Shown piece after piece: positions 1 through 7,297 of a stretch of 32,164 nucleotides of DNA. The notes under the pieces are model-generated. The model saw only the letters and a program-made list of their open reading frames with translations. It had not been told where the DNA came from and did not search any database. Numbering within the stretch: position 1 is the first letter of the stretch; every line of letters starts with the position of its first letter. The stretch comes from Cyanobacteria bacterium SBLK (GTDB taxonomy: Bacteria; Cyanobacteriota; Cyanobacteriia; Cyanobacteriales; Spirulinaceae): NCBI GenBank assembly GCA_017746715.1, contig JAGHZQ010000071.1, positions 1 through 32,164 of the forward strand, written 5' to 3'. The position numbers were made by a program, and so were the translations under genes.

Positions 1-149
1 CTCACAAGTAGGCGGTACGCGCCGAGGATGTCGGCAAAACCGGACTCGTTCAAGCATTCGCGCAAATAGGCGAGGATGATTTGCTCTTTGGCAATACCGA
101 GACTGATGGCGGGATTTTCGGCGGTGTCTATCTCGATTTCGATTTTCAT
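1..149 (-). CDS. Partial small protein of unknown function (unit A, intact copy)
   Basis: The reading frame opens with ATG at 149 and runs off the left window edge, so only the first 49 residues are visible (MKIEIEIDTAENPAI..., then ISLGIAKEQ and a helix-like stretch). I do not recognise a family. It starts 2 bp after the stop of the gene at 152-427, so the two are probably translated together. A truncated paralogue of its N-terminus lies at 512-592 in the same position relative to the paralogue at 589-879, which shows that the A and B genes form a duplicated unit. No function is assigned. Confidence 0.6.
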   Translation of the reverse strand, partial: MKIEIEIDTAENPAISLGIAKEQIILAYLRECLNESGFADILGAYRLLV

Positions 150-151
150 AC

Positions 152-427
152 TTAAGAGTGATATTGGTTTTCAAAATCAAAAGCCGTGATGGATAATTGG
201 GGAAAGTCGTATTGGGTCAAATCGAGCACTTCCGCGACTTGCTGAAGTTGACCAACCATTTCTTTTCCTTTTTCGTCGTTGGTGTTCATGCGACAGGTGA
301 GGCTTTGGAAGATTTCTTCCCATGTGAGTCCTTGGGAGAGCATGAGGGCAAAACAATGACAGGCAAGGGCATCTTTGGCCCCGTCAAGAAAATCGATTGC
401 GTTTTGGGTTTCTTGGATGGGGAACAT
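152..427 (-). CDS. Small protein of unknown function (unit B, copy 1)
   Basis: A 91-residue protein starting at ATG 427. It is clearly paralogous to the product of 589-879. Both share FLD-x-AKD-x-LA near the N-terminus, then CFA-x-ML and GLTWEEI, followed by a basic loop and a Leu-rich helix. It looks all-helical and soluble, with no signal peptide or membrane segment. It ends 2 bp before the partial gene at 149, which suggests a small leftward operon running from 1239 or further upstream. I do not recognise the family. The location beside HTH genes suggests phage or mobile-element early genes, but that is inference only. Confidence 0.7.
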   Translation of the reverse strand: MFPIQETQNAIDFLDGAKDALACHCFALMLSQGLTWEEIFQSLTCRMNTNDEKGKEMVGQLQQVAEVLDLTQYDFPQLSITAFDFENQYHS

Positions 428-511
428 CGGTTTGTTAGATGATGAAGGGTTTGCAAGGGGTGCTCGTTTCGGTTGACTTCGACTTGGCTCGGGGCAAGCA
501 TTACAAGTCGC

Positions 512-592
512 TCAACCAATGATTGTTTCTTCGGCAATAGCGAGATTGATAGCAGGGCTTGCCGTGGTGTCGATTTCGATGGTTGTTTTCAT
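512..592 (-). pseudogene. Truncated 26-residue copy of the unit A gene
   Basis: ATG at 592 overlaps the TGA of the gene at 589-879 (ATGA). The peptide begins MKTTIEIDTTASPAI and matches the start of the partial gene at 1-149 (MKIEIEIDTAENPAI), including the following I-A-x-E-x-II segment. It then meets TGA at 512-514. The remaining 85 bp before the next gene show no convincing continuation in this frame. I read it as a decayed or shortened second copy of unit A, left by a tandem duplication of the A-B pair. It may still be translated through coupling to the gene upstream. Confidence 0.55.
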
Positions 593-879
593 TGACTTTC
601 CTCAATGGTTTTGCGAATTTCGGGCAAGGAGATTTTGGTAACGGGTTGGAAATCTTCGGCTTTCAGGTTGAGATTCTCTGCCGCTAATTGGAGGTGACGC
701 GCCGTTTTGCTGTCCTTTTCGTCGGGACGGAGGCGACCCGTGACGGTTGAGAGGATTTCCTCCCATGTCAGCCCGTTTGCGAGCATGACGGCGAAACATT
801 GGCGAGCGAGAGTATCCTTGGCAAAATCGAGGAAGTTGACGGCGGTTTCGGTAGCGAGTCCGGCTTGTAAAGAAGACAT
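589..879 (-). CDS. Small protein of unknown function (unit B, copy 2)
   Basis: A 96-residue protein from ATG 879; an in-frame TTG at 894 would add five residues. It shares with the 152-427 product the core FLD-x-AKD-x-LA, CFA-x-MLA-x-GLTWEEIL and a long C-terminal helix region. The stop codon overlaps the start of the small relic at 512-592 by 4 bp, so translational coupling is likely. It lies 18 bp downstream of the XRE gene at 898-1239. The family is unrecognised. It appears soluble and helical. Confidence 0.68.
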   Translation of the reverse strand: MSSLQAGLATETAVNFLDFAKDTLARQCFAVMLANGLTWEEILSTVTGRLRPDEKDSKTARHLQLAAENLNLKAEDFQPVTKISLPEIRKTIEESQ

Positions 880-897
880 GGTTATTAATATCAATGG

Positions 898-1239
898 TTA
901 AACAAGTGCGTAGCGGTAATGCTCCCGATAAGCCGCTTTCAGGTCTTCGGGGACAAAAAAGAGGATGTCATCGATAGAGCAATCAAGACGTTTGGACAAT
1001 CCCGCGAGGGCTTCATCGAGTTGGCTCGGATCGTCTGGGATAAAGGCGACAACCTCATCGATTGACGTTGCTCCGGCTGCGATACAGAGTTGGTTGAGGG
1101 TCTCAAACCCAATTCCTTTGGCTTTTTGCTGTTCGAGTTTCCCGATGAGTTGTTGGGAGCGCTTGGCTAAATCGGCGAGTTCTTCTTGGGTGAGATTGCT
1201 GTTCTTGCGGGTGAGGGATAAGGTGACGATAATGGCCAT
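898..1239 (-). CDS. XRE-family helix-turn-helix protein
   Basis: 113 residues from ATG 1239. Residues about 8-60 fit a Cro/C1-type HTH: LTRKNSNLTQEELADLA, then a recognition-helix-like SQQLIGKLEQ, then LNQLCIAAG. The C-terminal half (about 60-113) is acidic with repeated Leu/Asp and IDDILFFVPED; it may be a dimerisation or partner-binding region. It is the second gene of the leftward cluster and precedes the duplicated small genes by 18 bp. The likely role is local transcription control, but no operator was identified. Confidence 0.7.
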   Translation of the reverse strand: MAIIVTLSLTRKNSNLTQEELADLAKRSQQLIGKLEQQKAKGIGFETLNQLCIAAGATSIDEVVAFIPDDPSQLDEALAGLSKRLDCSIDDILFFVPEDLKAAYREHYRYALV

Positions 1240-1264
1240 TGTTTAGTAAAGTCCTTGATAGGGA

Positions 1265-1531
1265 TTAGGCGTTCTGAAGGCATTCTTTAAGGTCGTTGAG
1301 GCGATTTTGCATGGAGTCTACGTGAGCCTCGCAGAAACATCGCAGGGAATCGGCCAGCACTTCGACTCGTAACAAGATTTTGTCGGTGTTGACCTCGGCT
1401 TCGCTCAGTCCAAGGGTGTTGGTGCGGAGGGTTTCGAGCAGGATGTTGAGTAACTCGGTTTGCTTGCGGAAGTTTTCGATATCTTCCAAGCCTTCGCTTA
1501 CAAGGGTTTGGGGTGTATTGGTTTCGGTCAT
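1265..1531 (-). CDS. Small coiled-coil-like protein, unknown function
   Basis: 88 residues from ATG 1531. The sequence is rich in Leu, Glu and Asn with heptad-like spacing from residue 15 on (IENFRKQTELLNILLETLR, then ILLRVEVLADSLRCFCEAH), so a helical hairpin or coiled coil is likely. There are two Cys near residue 70 but no metal-binding motif. It ends 25 bp before the start of the XRE gene and probably shares its transcript. I do not recognise it. Confidence 0.6.
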   Translation of the reverse strand: MTETNTPQTLVSEGLEDIENFRKQTELLNILLETLRTNTLGLSEAEVNTDKILLRVEVLADSLRCFCEAHVDSMQNRLNDLKECLQNA

Positions 1532-1677
1532 TTTCGGTTAGATGTGGCGAGTGGTCACTGAGCGGTGTCGAAGTGTGTAGCGAGGTTTCCCCCTCCCCAA
1601 TGCTCCCAAAAGAGGGGGCAAAGTACAGATGGGAGGGGTGTCCGTCTTTGGGTAAGGCGCGGTCGTTCTCCGTAGAG

Positions 1678-2310
1678 CTATGCGATGAAAATCTCTTGTT
1701 CGATAATCGCTAACTCCCGAGGCGTTTTATCCAAGCCGATTTCCTGCAACAGAACCCCGATACAGGTGCTTTCTCGTCCCATATCCCAAAACCCATCACC
1801 GATGTAATCGTAGTCCTCTAGTCCTCGTTTGGCTTCTTTCCATTCCTCATCAGTGCAGCAAACGACGCTCTCAATGGCTTCTTGGGGATTGTAGAAGGCG
1901 CGCGTACTGGTCGTGGAGTACCAGTTACCCGATTGCTCGTACACCGTTCCCAAATGGCGGCGGGTTTTGGTGTGAAAGCTGGCGGTGAGTTGCTTCAGGT
2001 CAATCGCGCAAGGATGGGGATGTTTGGCGGCTTCTGTGGCGAGTTCTGCCTGTTCTTCCGAGATTTGCCCCTCGGCTTTGTACTCGGCGATCCATTCCTT
2101 GAACTGTGCGACGGTGATGATGGTTTTGCCGCCTTTGGTGAAATAAATGTCAACCATGCCATCTCGGAGCGTGACGGCGCGGATATCGGCGGCGTTGAAT
2201 TCTTGGGTGTGGCAGAGGTCGCGGGTGGCAACTTTGGCGACGAGTTCGCGATCGGAGGGGGAGAGGTCGAGGCGTTGCGCGGTCGGTTTGGTTTGGGTTA
2301 GAGTGGTCAT
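1678..2310 (-). CDS. Unknown protein, about 210 residues
   Basis: The frame is open from ATG 2409 (243 aa), but I prefer ATG 2310 (MTTLTQTKPTAQ...). An AAGGA lies 10 bp upstream of 2310, and the extra 33 residues of the longer form are low-complexity and include a HIP1-like site. The N-terminal half contains a compact domain with DIYFTKGGKTIITVAQFKEW. The C-terminal half has a WYSTTSTRAFYNPQEAIESV segment and an acidic tail. No membrane segments are seen and no family is recognised. A 146-bp spacer (1532-1677) with a pyrimidine/purine inverted repeat separates it from the next gene. Confidence 0.6.
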   Translation of the reverse strand: MTTLTQTKPTAQRLDLSPSDRELVAKVATRDLCHTQEFNAADIRAVTLRDGMVDIYFTKGGKTIITVAQFKEWIAEYKAEGQISEEQAELATEAAKHPHPCAIDLKQLTASFHTKTRRHLGTVYEQSGNWYSTTSTRAFYNPQEAIESVVCCTDEEWKEAKRGLEDYDYIGDGFWDMGRESTCIGVLLQEIGLDKTPRELAIIEQEIFIA

Positions 2311-2419
2311 TAGGTCAAAATCCTTGTTTTGAGGGTTTGGCAAGGGCGATCGCGATTCTTTGGACGGAGTGGCGATCTGCCCTTTGCTTTTTTTATTATC
2401 CACACTCATAGTGGAAAAG

Positions 2420-2680
2420 TCAAGGAATTTTTACAGAAATTGTGAAAATCAGAGAATCCAGATCGCTCCCAAGCTCTGCAAGTATTGCCTGAACTATATC
2501 TACACTGACTCCTCTAGTTTCATTCATGCCAATAGTTTCTAGTTTTTCGATATATGAAGCGCTGCATCCATCAATCTTTTCTGCAATCGCTCGTCTGGGA
2601 GTTTTTCCTCTCAGATCGCGCAAAACCTTTGCCATCTGAAAGTCCCACTTAATAGATGCAACATGGCGAAGCGGGATCAT
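2420..2680 (-). CDS. HTH (Cro/C1-like) regulator
   Basis: I start this gene at ATG 2680 because GAGGA sits 7 bp upstream. ATG 2704 and TTG 2755 are also in frame. The 86-residue product has MAKVLRDLRGKTPRRAIAEKI followed by GCSASYIEKLE, a good match to an XRE-type HTH in which SASYIEKLE is the recognition helix. It is divergent from the DinD-like gene at 2794, with an AT-rich spacer of about 110 bp between them that probably holds both promoters. The arrangement resembles a repressor/antirepressor switch of a prophage, which is inference from position. Confidence 0.65.
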   Translation of the reverse strand: MIPLRHVASIKWDFQMAKVLRDLRGKTPRRAIAEKIDGCSASYIEKLETIGMNETRGVSVDIVQAILAELGSDLDSLIFTISVKIP

Positions 2681-2793
2681 TTGGATTTCCTCTTTTTTAT
2701 TCATAGTGTACAATTTAATTATATTCCATTTAAAGTAGAGTAGATAGTCAGCCAAAAATTACTCCACTCAACAACCCTCCATTATCAAGACAA

Positions 2794-3684
2794 ATGAGCA
2801 AATTGGCTTCAATCGCCTCTCCGTCTCCTTTTGAAGCGATAAAACGAAAAGATGAAAACAACAACGAGTGTTGGATGGCACGAGATTTAATGACTGTCTT
2901 GGGGTATCCACGATGGAACGAATTTAACAAATCCATCGATCGTGCCAAAGTTGCTTGTCAAAATGCAAATAACGACCCTGCGGCGCACTTTTCAGGGTCA
3001 ACCCAAAAAACTAAGGGGCGAACGAAGCAAGATTACAAACTCTCGCGTTACGCTTGCTACCTTGTGGCAATGAACGGCGACCCTCGCAAATCGGAGATTG
3101 CTGCCGCACAATCTTATTTCGTCGCCAAAACTCGCGAAGCCGAGACGGTTGCACCGAAACAAGTCGATCGCATCGATCGCGAACTGGAACTGCAAAAACT
3201 CAAATTAGAAGTTGCCAAAGCAGAAAAAGAAGCGGCGATCGCCAAAGGAAATTACGAAGCATGGCGGCACGGATTAAAAATCAGCGATCCCATCACTTAC
3301 CGGGTCGTTTGCGATGGCGAACCCTTAGCGAAAGCACTCGCGCCCGCATCCGAACCCGTCAAACCCGAAATTCGCACCCCAGAGAGCGAACCGGGTATCT
3401 CTCTTACCCAGCTTATGGGGCAACTTAATTGCTTCGATCGCACCCCATCCGGAGGGTTTAAAGCAGGCGATCGCAAAATGGTCAAAGGACTATTGAAAGA
3501 CTTGGGAATCGATCTCGACACTGGTAAGGGAACGGCCAAGTTAGAGCAGGTTATCGCCAACAAAGGAATCCCCGAATCTCGCGTTGCAGATGTCGCCACC
3601 TCAATCCGGGAAGAGGTGCAAAAGCAACGCCCGAATATTTACGCCAGCGCGATCGCATCTAGTGCATTGCGGAGGGTGAAATGA
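2794..3684 (+). CDS. DinD/BRO-N-like protein, candidate antirepressor
   Basis: 296 residues. Residues about 13-115 match the DNA-damage-inducible protein D pattern: FEAIKRKDENNNECWMARDL, VLGY-x-x-WNEF, IDRAK-x-ACQ, then LSRYACYLVAMNGDPRKSEI and AAAQSYFVAKTRE. This N-terminus belongs to the broader BRO-N group used in phage antirepressors. Residues 120-155 form a charged helix (ELELQKLKLEVAKAEKEAA). The C-terminal part (about 200-296) is a separate unrecognised domain in place of the normal DinD C-terminus. It faces a divergent HTH gene and overlaps the next short frame by ATGA. A role in induction or antirepression is inferred. Confidence 0.75.
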   Translation: MSKLASIASPSPFEAIKRKDENNNECWMARDLMTVLGYPRWNEFNKSIDRAKVACQNANNDPAAHFSGSTQKTKGRTKQDYKLSRYACYLVAMNGDPRKSEIAAAQSYFVAKTREAETVAPKQVDRIDRELELQKLKLEVAKAEKEAAIAKGNYEAWRHGLKISDPITYRVVCDGEPLAKALAPASEPVKPEIRTPESEPGISLTQLMGQLNCFDRTPSGGFKAGDRKMVKGLLKDLGIDLDTGKGTAKLEQVIANKGIPESRVADVATSIREEVQKQRPNIYASAIASSALRRVK

Positions 3685-3839
3685 AAGAACGAGGAGATGA
3701 TGCACGGGTTGAAGAATTGAGGGAGAAGTGAGATCGCATTCGCCAGCGACTTACTCTAGAGAACGTGGGGCGGTTGAGTGCGATCGAGCGAGACAGATTG
3801 AATGATTTGATTCGGGAAATTGAAGAGATTTTGGGATGA
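3681..3839 (+). pseudogene. Short frame with in-frame TGA after the DinD-like gene
   Basis: ATG 3681 overlaps the preceding TGA. The frame reads 16 codons (MKERGDDARVEELREK) to TGA at 3729-3731. The same frame then stays open for 35 more codons (DRIRQRLTLENVGRL..., ending EEILG) to TGA at 3837-3839. The downstream part is a charged helix with a clean coding look, so this is probably a 52-codon gene broken by one CGA-to-TGA-type change. Alternatively only the 16-codon peptide is made. A sequencing error is also possible. Confidence 0.4.
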
Positions 3840-3913
3840 GTGGCGAAATTCCGCCCGTTTTGCTCCCCCGATCGATTGCATTGATTTGCGCGAGAAATTG
3901 TTGAGTAATAGGA

Positions 3914-3944
3914 TGGTTACTGATAACTGAGTAACTGAGTAACT
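3914..3944. repeat. Heptamer tandem repeat in spacer
   Basis: Short tandem copies of a TAACTGA/GTAACTGA unit directly precede the conflict operon. Similar tracts lie at 11812-11842 (entering the 3' end of the RT gene), 13720-13740 (GACTGGT), 14331-14353 and 24416-24460. They resemble the short tandemly repeated repetitive sequences of cyanobacteria. Confidence 0.7.
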
Positions 3945-3949
3945 AAACA

Positions 3950-4309
3950 ATGGCACGATTAGTTAAATTCCTCTTGGAAGACGGTACGTTTGTCTATATA
4001 GAAGTCGATGAAAAACTCCCCCTTCCCGCAGTGAATGAGGAAGAAGACGAACCGGGATTGATCGGCATTGGCGATGATTTACCTCGTATCGCCTCGCAAA
4101 AGTTTGAGGAAGCGCTAAACGCCATTCGTCCTGTTGCCAATGCCATTGTTGATAAGGTGCAAAGTTTAAATCGACCTGCTGATGAAGTAGAAGTCAAGTT
4201 TGGGGTAAAAATGAGCGCTGGATTGGGAGCGATTATCGCTTCGGGAAATGCCGAGGTCAATTACGAGATTACGCTGAAATGGAACAATACATCAGGAAAT
4301 CCGAATTAG
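3950..4309 (+). CDS. Trypco1 / CU044_2847-family protein
   Basis: 119 residues. The N-terminus MARLVKFLLEDGTFVYIEVD is the typical beta-rich opening of the trypsin-co-occurring domain. The C-terminus VEVKFGVKMSAGLGAIIASG...YEITLKW is its second conserved block. The family is found next to trypsin-like proteases in VMAP-type (vWA-MoxR-associated) ternary conflict systems, and here it lies 22 bp upstream of exactly such a protease gene. The middle (FEEALNAIRPVANAIVDKV) is a helix. Its molecular role is not established; it is thought to partner or regulate the protease. It is probably the first gene of an operon running to 9944. Confidence 0.85.
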   Translation: MARLVKFLLEDGTFVYIEVDEKLPLPAVNEEEDEPGLIGIGDDLPRIASQKFEEALNAIRPVANAIVDKVQSLNRPADEVEVKFGVKMSAGLGAIIASGNAEVNYEITLKWNNTSGNPN

Positions 4310-4331
4310 GAACTCTCCGGTATTGACAAGT

Positions 4332-6233
4332 ATGAATCAAGCGCTAGAATTTGCTGTAGTTCAAGTATGTAAAGCAACCACCAATCAACCGATCGGGGCG
4401 GGTTTTGCGATCGCGCCGCAATATCTGATGACCTGCGCTCACGTTGCGGCTTATGCTTTGGGAGAAAGAACGACCCAAAAATCGCAGGTCGGTCGGAAGA
4501 TCGAAGTGAGTTTTCCCTTCTTAGAATATACCCAAAGAATTGAAACCGAAATAGTGGTTTGGTTGCCCGTAAAGTCTAAGGAAGAGCTTCAAGATATTGC
4601 GATTTTGAAAATCGATAAGTTGCCTGATGGTGCGAAGCCGATCGCATTGATGCCATCCTACTCTCTTAATCTAAAAGACCGAGAATTTAAGGCTTACGGT
4701 TTTCCGGAAGAGAAAGACCGAGATGGAAAAAGTCGAGGAGGAAGCAAAGATGGAACGTGGACGTATGGTAGAGTTCGCGATCGCATTGCACGAGGGCGAA
4801 TTCAACTCCAAGGCAAGGATGGATTGGGTCTAGAATCGGGGTTTAGTGGAGCGCCTATTTGGGATGACGGATTGCAATGCGCGATTGGTATGGCGGTTAA
4901 GAAATTCCCAGAACGCCCTGAATCTAAAGTTGCTTTTATGACTTCAACTGATGTTCTGTTAAAAGCATGGCAGCAGCAACCTCAATTAGGTCGATCGAGT
5001 TCGGTGAACTATCGCATTCCAGAACTCGCAATACTGCTCGAATCTTATTATCGAGACTGTCACGATGAGATATATCGAGCTTATCAAAACTGCTGGCCGT
5101 CGCCAAGAATCGAATCGAGTCAATTACCTAAATCTGCTTTGAATGCGGTATTGGCGTTAGAACATGAGAGTTATTTGGATTTGTTTGTCGAGTATTTAAA
5201 ATGCCATCTCCGTGCTTCTCGTAATTCGCAGGAGAAAAGCCAATTATTGTCGCAACTGGAACAATGGCAAAAGCATTTTGGCGTAACGATTCAAGCAGAG
5301 CGATCGCCAAAAGTAGCAAAAAATCCCTGTTTGCTCGTGAAAGTTACGGAGGAACGTGCATCTTTTAGTGTGAGAGCATGGCTCATTGAAAATGTAGAAA
5401 CCTACAATCCCGCAGAAGTGTCGGGCTGTCTTCCCTTAGATACGAGAAATGTAGAGGGGAAATTTAACAATTTCCCAGAATTATTGAATGCTTTTTACAA
5501 CGAAAGTATGGCTTTTTGTCAATGCGAGATTAAGAAAATTCACATTTCTTTGCCCTATAAAATTATGGATTTCGACCTGCAAGCGATCGATCGGCAACCT
5601 ATTCCAGACGAGCCTTTCGAGAAAACTTTTGGCGCGGATTGTGAATTGACCCTTCGTTTTTCGGAACGCCTCAAGTCCTTGGCAGACTTGGAACGCTTCA
5701 AATCCTCGAAAAACTTGGAGGGTCGATGTTTTTATAACGCGATCGCAAAATGGCAGAGATTGCGATCGCAGCTCAATGAGCCACTCGATCGTGTTTTTCT
5801 CTCCTCAGATAGCCAAAGTCCTAGGGAGATTAACGGAAAAGCCGCCAAAGATGAAGTTTTAGCAGTCCACCTTTCAAAAGCGATCGCTCCCAGCAATTTT
5901 GTTTCTATTGCAACAGCTCTCTATTATGCAGGTATTCCCCTTGCGTTGTGGATTCGCTCTCCGGCACAGGAACTTAATTGTGATGCGTTAGAGCAAATGT
6001 GGCAGCAAATATGGGAAAAAATGCGTGGGAAAGATTGTGAATGTCCGATCTGGGAGAAAATATATGGAAAAGATCGTAAGTCAATTTTGACTCAAGAGTT
6101 ACCCAAAAAACTCAAAGACTTACGCCATGATGCTTGGGAAACTCAAGACGAAAAACATATCGGCAATCATTTATCCTTGCTTTGGGATGACCCCAACCTT
6201 GCCCCACCCGATCGCCTATTAGCAATGCCTTAA
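4332..6233 (+). CDS. Trypsin-like protease fused to VMAP C-terminal domain
   Basis: ATG 4332 is used; an in-frame TTG lies 9 bp earlier. Residues 1-210 are a trypsin fold with a complete triad in order: H37 in MTCAHV, D88 in ELQDIAIL and S172 in GLESGFSGAP. Residues about 220-320 are helical and resemble the middle region of VMAP proteins. From about 325 to the end the sequence fits the VMAP-C domain (LLVKVTEE, IHISLPYKIMDFDLQ, GIPLALWIRSP). In VMAP systems this protein links a MoxR ATPase and a vWA protein, and both follow here. Proteolysis is likely the regulated activity; the substrate is unknown. No signal peptide is seen, so it is cytosolic. The stop is 2 bp before the next start. Confidence 0.88.
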   Translation: MNQALEFAVVQVCKATTNQPIGAGFAIAPQYLMTCAHVAAYALGERTTQKSQVGRKIEVSFPFLEYTQRIETEIVVWLPVKSKEELQDIAILKIDKLPDGAKPIALMPSYSLNLKDREFKAYGFPEEKDRDGKSRGGSKDGTWTYGRVRDRIARGRIQLQGKDGLGLESGFSGAPIWDDGLQCAIGMAVKKFPERPESKVAFMTSTDVLLKAWQQQPQLGRSSSVNYRIPELAILLESYYRDCHDEIYRAYQNCWPSPRIESSQLPKSALNAVLALEHESYLDLFVEYLKCHLRASRNSQEKSQLLSQLEQWQKHFGVTIQAERSPKVAKNPCLLVKVTEERASFSVRAWLIENVETYNPAEVSGCLPLDTRNVEGKFNNFPELLNAFYNESMAFCQCEIKKIHISLPYKIMDFDLQAIDRQPIPDEPFEKTFGADCELTLRFSERLKSLADLERFKSSKNLEGRCFYNAIAKWQRLRSQLNEPLDRVFLSSDSQSPREINGKAAKDEVLAVHLSKAIAPSNFVSIATALYYAGIPLALWIRSPAQELNCDALEQMWQQIWEKMRGKDCECPIWEKIYGKDRKSILTQELPKKLKDLRHDAWETQDEKHIGNHLSLLWDDPNLAPPDRLLAMP

Positions 6234-6235
6234 TT

Positions 6236-7297
6236 ATGAACGACTGGAAAATTTTTCAAGGAAATTGCGAACCCCATGACGGTATCGAACAATTGCCAGA
6301 CCCTCCAAGCTGGCGACCCTTTGGCACAGAAACGCAACCGGGAGAAAGTCGGCGCAAGCGGCGAGGCGAAACGTTTCAGGTGCGTCCGGAGGAAGTCGAG
6401 GCAATCAATGCAGCGCTTTATTTGCGGCGGCCTTTATTAGTGACGGGAAAACCGGGAACGGGGAAATCTTCTCTGGCTTATGCGGTGGCGCGGGAACTTA
6501 AACTGGGGGAGGTGCTTTATTGGCCGATTACAACCCGCACCACTCTCAAAGATGGTCTCTACTATTACGATGCGATCGGGCGCTTGCAGGAAGCGAAACA
6601 ACAGGAATATCTTTTTTACGATCGAGGGAAGCAATCTGGTGAAGGGGAGCAATCTAGCGATCGCCCTGTTTTTGATTTAAAACAACAGTTGCAACAGATT
6701 GAAAAATACATCACTCTCGGTCCCCTCGGCACGGCGTTATTACCTTCGCCAACCCCTCGGGTGCTGCTGATCGATGAAATCGACAAAAGCGACATCGATC
6801 TGCCCAATAATCTTCTCACTATTTTCGAGGAGGGTTGGTTTGAAATTCCCGAACTGGTGCGAATTAAGGACAAAGTGGACAGTGCAACGATTCGGACGGC
6901 TTATACCGATGAGAGAGAGACAACGCGATCGCACCTTAATGCCACGATTCCCAATGGTCGCGTGGTTTGCAAAGCGTTTCCGTTTGTGGTGATGACGAGC
7001 AACGGGGAACGGGATTTTCCCGCTCCATTTTTGCGGCGCTGCTTGCGTTTGAAGATGAAAAACCCCAAAAAATCGGAATTAACCCGCATTGTTGCCGCTC
7101 ATTTAGGTGAAGAAACAGCATTAAAATCCGAAACTTTGATCGATCGCTTTATTGCCGCACGAGACGAGGGGACTCTGGCAACAGATCAACTCCTCAACGC
7201 GATTTTTATGGTTGTAGACGGTCGCGTGTCTGACAAAGCCATTTTGATTTCGCAATTACTCAAGGATTTGGGACGGATGGAGGATGAGGATGAGTGA
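6236..7297 (+). CDS. MoxR-type AAA+ ATPase of the VMAP system
   Basis: 353 residues. Walker A is GKPGTGKS (about 71-78), Walker B VLLIDEID (about 176-183), a sensor-1-like VVMTSNGERDFP and an arginine-finger-like PFLRRC. The insert after Walker A (KDGLYYYDAIGRLQEA) and a long loop before Walker B are usual for MoxR proteins of conflict systems. It lies between the protease-VMAP gene (2 bp gap) and the vWA-FGE gene (8-bp overlap), so all three are co-translated. By family it would act as an ATP-driven remodeller working with the vWA protein. Confidence 0.9.
   Translation: MNDWKIFQGNCEPHDGIEQLPDPPSWRPFGTETQPGESRRKRRGETFQVRPEEVEAINAALYLRRPLLVTGKPGTGKSSLAYAVARELKLGEVLYWPITTRTTLKDGLYYYDAIGRLQEAKQQEYLFYDRGKQSGEGEQSSDRPVFDLKQQLQQIEKYITLGPLGTALLPSPTPRVLLIDEIDKSDIDLPNNLLTIFEEGWFEIPELVRIKDKVDSATIRTAYTDERETTRSHLNATIPNGRVVCKAFPFVVMTSNGERDFPAPFLRRCLRLKMKNPKKSELTRIVAAHLGEETALKSETLIDRFIAARDEGTLATDQLLNAIFMVVDGRVSDKAILISQLLKDLGRMEDEDE

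Noticed and set aside
1532..1677. Small gene in the spacer before the 1678-2310 gene
   Set aside because: The plus-strand frame covering it crosses a pyrimidine/purine inverted repeat and overlaps the ends of two better genes; no coding signal is seen.
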